A DNA stretch of 9,061 bases from Verrucomicrobiota bacterium (GTDB lineage: Bacteria; Verrucomicrobiota; Verrucomicrobiia; Verrucomicrobiales; Akkermansiaceae): contig VFJU01000147.1 of NCBI GenBank assembly GCA_009885905.1, forward strand, positions 1-9,061. Direction: 5' to 3'. Below, in pieces: positions 6,583 through 9,061 of the stretch. The translations under genes were made by a program, and so were the position numbers. Each line of letters opens with the position of its first letter. Position 1 is the first letter of the stretch. The notes under the pieces were generated by a model. That model was not told where the DNA came from. It did not search any database and saw only the letters and a list, made by a program, of their open reading frames with translations.

Positions 6583-6606
6583 GAGCTTGGTGGGTTTTTA
6601 TACATT

Positions 6607-9061
6607 TTAGATCTCAGCGCTTGGGATTCGGCGGAATGAGAGAATTAGAAAGCGTCGACCGAAAGTCTGATTGACGAGCGAGAGCGATGCCATCGCCGTA
6701 TCCGCTGCGTTGGACGGGTCGACAAAATCAGGCATGCGCTGGACGACGGCCTCGCACCAAGCGCGTGCGATGACTTTCCCAGTGGCGTCCTTCGTCTCGC
6801 CGTACCCACGGATGATGAACGTGTCAGAGCGGCAGGTGATAACTGGGGCGAGGGGTTGAAGAACATCCGCTTGGGTCAAGTACCCTGGAATCCCGACGCC
6901 CGTGTCCTTGATGATGTTGCTTTGGCTGTCGGTGGGATATCTGTCCGTGGTGAAAGGCGACTGCTTTGCTTGGTCGTTAAACTTTGCGGAATCGATGGCG
7001 GCTTGAATGGCACCGGTCTTACCGAGATCGCTATTTTCTAGTCGGCGGTTAATAAATTCTGCCAGTGAGAGGAATGGGCCTCTCAGGCGGACTTCTTTGA
7101 CTATATTTTCTGCTAGAACTCGGACTTGAGGGTCGCTGAGGGCGCGGAATCCGTTCCAATTATCGTCCGTCACTCCGACCGGATTGCGAAAGCGAGGATA
7201 AGCGGTTAGAGAAGAGCCTGGGGGTGTACCGCTCTCGACTTGGAATGATTCGCCGCGCAACGCAGACAACTCGGAAGTCCAAGCTTCCACGTTGGTGGAA
7301 TTGATATTGAAAGCACCATCTACCGTTAGATTTGCGGCGATGCGTGTGCAGCCAGCGGGATCGAGCAGTTTTTCTATCAATTTTTCATTGGTCAAACCGT
7401 TTTTTGTTAGCATCATCCGGCTATTGCCAAGAGGATTCACCAAAGGAGAAGTGACGTAGTCGGTGACGACGTCTTTGAGAGACTTTTGCACGCTTGCAAT
7501 TGGACTATCCCATGCGGTTGATGTTTTACCACTGCCTGCGGGCTGTAGGAGAGGCGCGGCTCCGCTGAAAAAACAGCTATCCCAGAGCGCCTCGTTGGTT
7601 AGATAACAAACATCGTAGATCGGGACTACTGGTAATTGCGAGGCCCCGGGCTTGAGGTAGCCAGTTTTATCACGGCTGAGATAGGCCGATGCCCAGCTGT
7701 TGCCAAACTGATTTGCCGGGGCAAACGTGGAGGCGGATAAGTCAGCGTGCTGGAAAGCTGCTAGAGAAAGCGGTTGTTGGCGTGGAATCTCGAAAAACGG
7801 TAACTGAGACTTTCCCGAGGAGTCGTGGGATGATCCCCAGAAAGATTTCCTGCCATCAAAGCTGGTCTGGATGGCGTCATCGAAAGACGGCGTCGTGCGG
7901 AGAGTCGATTGAAAATGAGGAGCCACCGTGAAGCTGCCGTTGGCGAGTTGGTGGTTGATGGATGGGTTGCGAGGATTGGTGGTGTAAATGAGGTCCGCGA
8001 CCGCTTGGCCACCGACGCTGGTTTTGGCGGTGCGGTGGAAAGTTTCGATCACTCCGAAAGGAACCGGTACGCCCGTCTTGAGCTCGTCGTAGGTGCGCCA
8101 TGGGGAAGCGACGGCTTTCTCAGCGGAGACTAGGTTTAACACTTGGACATCCGTGATGGACTGCCCTCGGGTGGAGTCGGCAGGATTTTTAATACGCGCG
8201 GCGTCCTCTAGAGAGACAAAGTAGTGGTACTGCCCCGCCCCAGAACTTGTTGCGGAAATATCTTTGAGCGCGATGCGAATGGTATCGGTTTTTTTCACCG
8301 CGTATTTCGCAAGCCCATGTCCCGCCAGACCATCCGCTTGCTGCATGGAAACTTGGAAGCCGCCGCGCTTATTCACTCCGGAGACATCGTTGGCGGGTCG
8401 CAGGCGGATGGTTCGCTCGGCATTGGAGCCCAAACGCTTGAAATCGATGAGGGTCGAGGAGGCAGGGTAGAACACGCGGACTTCGCCCGGCTCGAAGCGG
8501 ATCGGCTGGCTGAGGTTACCATCGCCATTCGCGGTCATTTCGCAGAAGAAATAGGGATTCACCTGCCGGCTTTGACCTTTGCTCTCGAACTGTTTCCCCA
8601 TCGAATCGGCCATTCCGATCGGCTCGGTGACCACTTGCCCCGTCTCCGTCTTGCGCTCCCAAATGAGTTGGAATGGTAAATCCATCCATGGATAGGCGAC
8701 GGCCCCTTCGATTTCGAGGCGAGTATTATAAGGGTTCCAGAGCGAGATCACCGGGGTGACGACGAGTTGAACTTGGTCGAGAGCATCGAGTTTGGAACTG
8801 AGCAGATAGATCACACGATTGAGCACTGGGCGGATCGAAAGTACGGATTTCTTCCCAGGTGGTGGATCGTCGGGTGCGAAGTAGGTCGTGTTAGAGGCGG
8901 GGGGGATTACCGCTGCCACGTGGTCGGCACCACGCTCCGCCGCCACGAAGTTGGCACCGTAGAGATGATGCGGGATGCGATAGAACGAGCGCAAGTGGTC
9001 GAAGGTTGGGACGGCGCCGGCATAGAAGCGGAAGGAAAGCGAAGCGAAACCGTATTGGATC
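6607..9061 (-). CDS. Verru_Chthon cassette protein A, 5' partial
   Basis: The frame is open to the window edge: 817 residues are visible and the true start lies outside. The apparent start at 8994 is a TTG codon inside the gene; upstream codons continue with coding sense (QYGFASLSFRFYAGAVPTFD). The protein matches the family called Verru_Chthon cassette protein A (TIGR02600 in my memory): ISLWNPYNTRLEIEG near visible residue 105, RGPFLSLAEFINRRL, GYLTQADVLQPLAPVI, RSDTFIIRGYG, ARAWCEAVVQRMPDF, and the terminal FGRRFLILSFR..PSAEI. Family members usually exceed 1000 residues and begin with a prepilin-type leader, which would lie beyond this window, with cassette proteins B, C and D nearby. They are thought to be exported pseudopilin-like surface or secretion components; their function is not established. 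The small secreted protein gene follows by 24 nt, suggesting an operon. No frameshift or internal stop is present in the visible part. Confidence 0.9.
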   Translation of the reverse strand, partial: IQYGFASLSFRFYAGAVPTFDHLRSFYRIPHHLYGANFVAAERGADHVAAVIPPASNTTYFAPDDPPPGKKSVLSIRPVLNRVIYLLSSKLDALDQVQLVVTPVISLWNPYNTRLEIEGAVAYPWMDLPFQLIWERKTETGQVVTEPIGMADSMGKQFESKGQSRQVNPYFFCEMTANGDGNLSQPIRFEPGEVRVFYPASSTLIDFKRLGSNAERTIRLRPANDVSGVNKRGGFQVSMQQADGLAGHGLAKYAVKKTDTIRIALKDISATSSGAGQYHYFVSLEDAARIKNPADSTRGQSITDVQVLNLVSAEKAVASPWRTYDELKTGVPVPFGVIETFHRTAKTSVGGQAVADLIYTTNPRNPSINHQLANGSFTVAPHFQSTLRTTPSFDDAIQTSFDGRKSFWGSSHDSSGKSQLPFFEIPRQQPLSLAAFQHADLSASTFAPANQFGNSWASAYLSRDKTGYLKPGASQLPVVPIYDVCYLTNEALWDSCFFSGAAPLLQPAGSGKTSTAWDSPIASVQKSLKDVVTDYVTSPLVNPLGNSRMMLTKNGLTNEKLIEKLLDPAGCTRIAANLTVDGAFNINSTNVEAWTSELSALRGESFQVESGTPPGSSLTAYPRFRNPVGVTDDNWNGFRALSDPQVRVLAENIVKEVRLRGPFLSLAEFINRRLENSDLGKTGAIQAAIDSAKFNDQAKQSPFTTDRYPTDSQSNIIKDTGVGIPGYLTQADVLQPLAPVITCRSDTFIIRGYGETKDATGKVIARAWCEAVVQRMPDFVDPSNAADTAMASLSLVNQTFGRRFLILSFRRIPSAEI

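Noticed and set aside
8224..8679. 151-residue plus-strand frame opposite the Verru_Chthon A gene
   Set aside because: It lies wholly antisense to a well-supported gene, matches no family I recognise and has no ribosome site; it is a shadow of the GC-biased codons.
6607..8994. Start of the large minus-strand gene at TTG 8994
   Set aside because: The reading frame continues without a stop to the window edge with similar amino-acid composition, and the family is longer than what is seen.

Overview
The window looks like a chromosomal fragment of a member of the Verrucomicrobiota. The strongest evidence is the large gene at the right edge, which matches the Verru_Chthon cassette protein A family, a family I know only from that phylum. 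Supporting signs are a PVC-style prepilin-like protein, exported proteins ending in the Verrucomicrobia-type 'TYQVQKSTDLATWTNLG' module, and the near absence of Shine-Dalgarno sequences before most genes. No rRNA, tRNA, CRISPR array, transposase or integrase is visible.

Layout. On the plus strand, 1-871 is the 3' part of an Old Yellow Enzyme family alkene reductase. About 200 bp without a convincing gene follow, holding a perfect 38-bp palindrome and a tiny possible leader ORF. Next comes a small membrane protein with two TM2 domains (1066-1461). From 1587 to the right edge everything is on the minus strand. Read in the direction of transcription (right to left), the genes are: the Verru_Chthon A protein (5' end outside the window), a small secreted protein 24 nt behind it, a secreted carbohydrate-binding-like protein (start taken at 5674), a secreted GH16 endo-beta-1,3-glucanase (laminarinase type), and a secreted or pilus-like protein with a prepilin leader.

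How the genes fit together. The GH16 enzyme and the protein encoded just upstream share a roughly 170-residue non-catalytic module that I cannot name. The upstream protein adds a CBM4/9-like jelly-roll. Together they look like a small extracellular glucan-capture and degradation unit. A strong intrinsic terminator lies between them, so the binding protein is probably made in excess of the enzyme. Verru_Chthon A and its follower are probably the tail of a separate pseudopilin-cassette operon. The prepilin-like protein downstream of the glucanase may belong to the same surface or secretion theme, but nothing in the sequence proves it. The shared module and the palindrome are the two observations I consider most worth follow-up.
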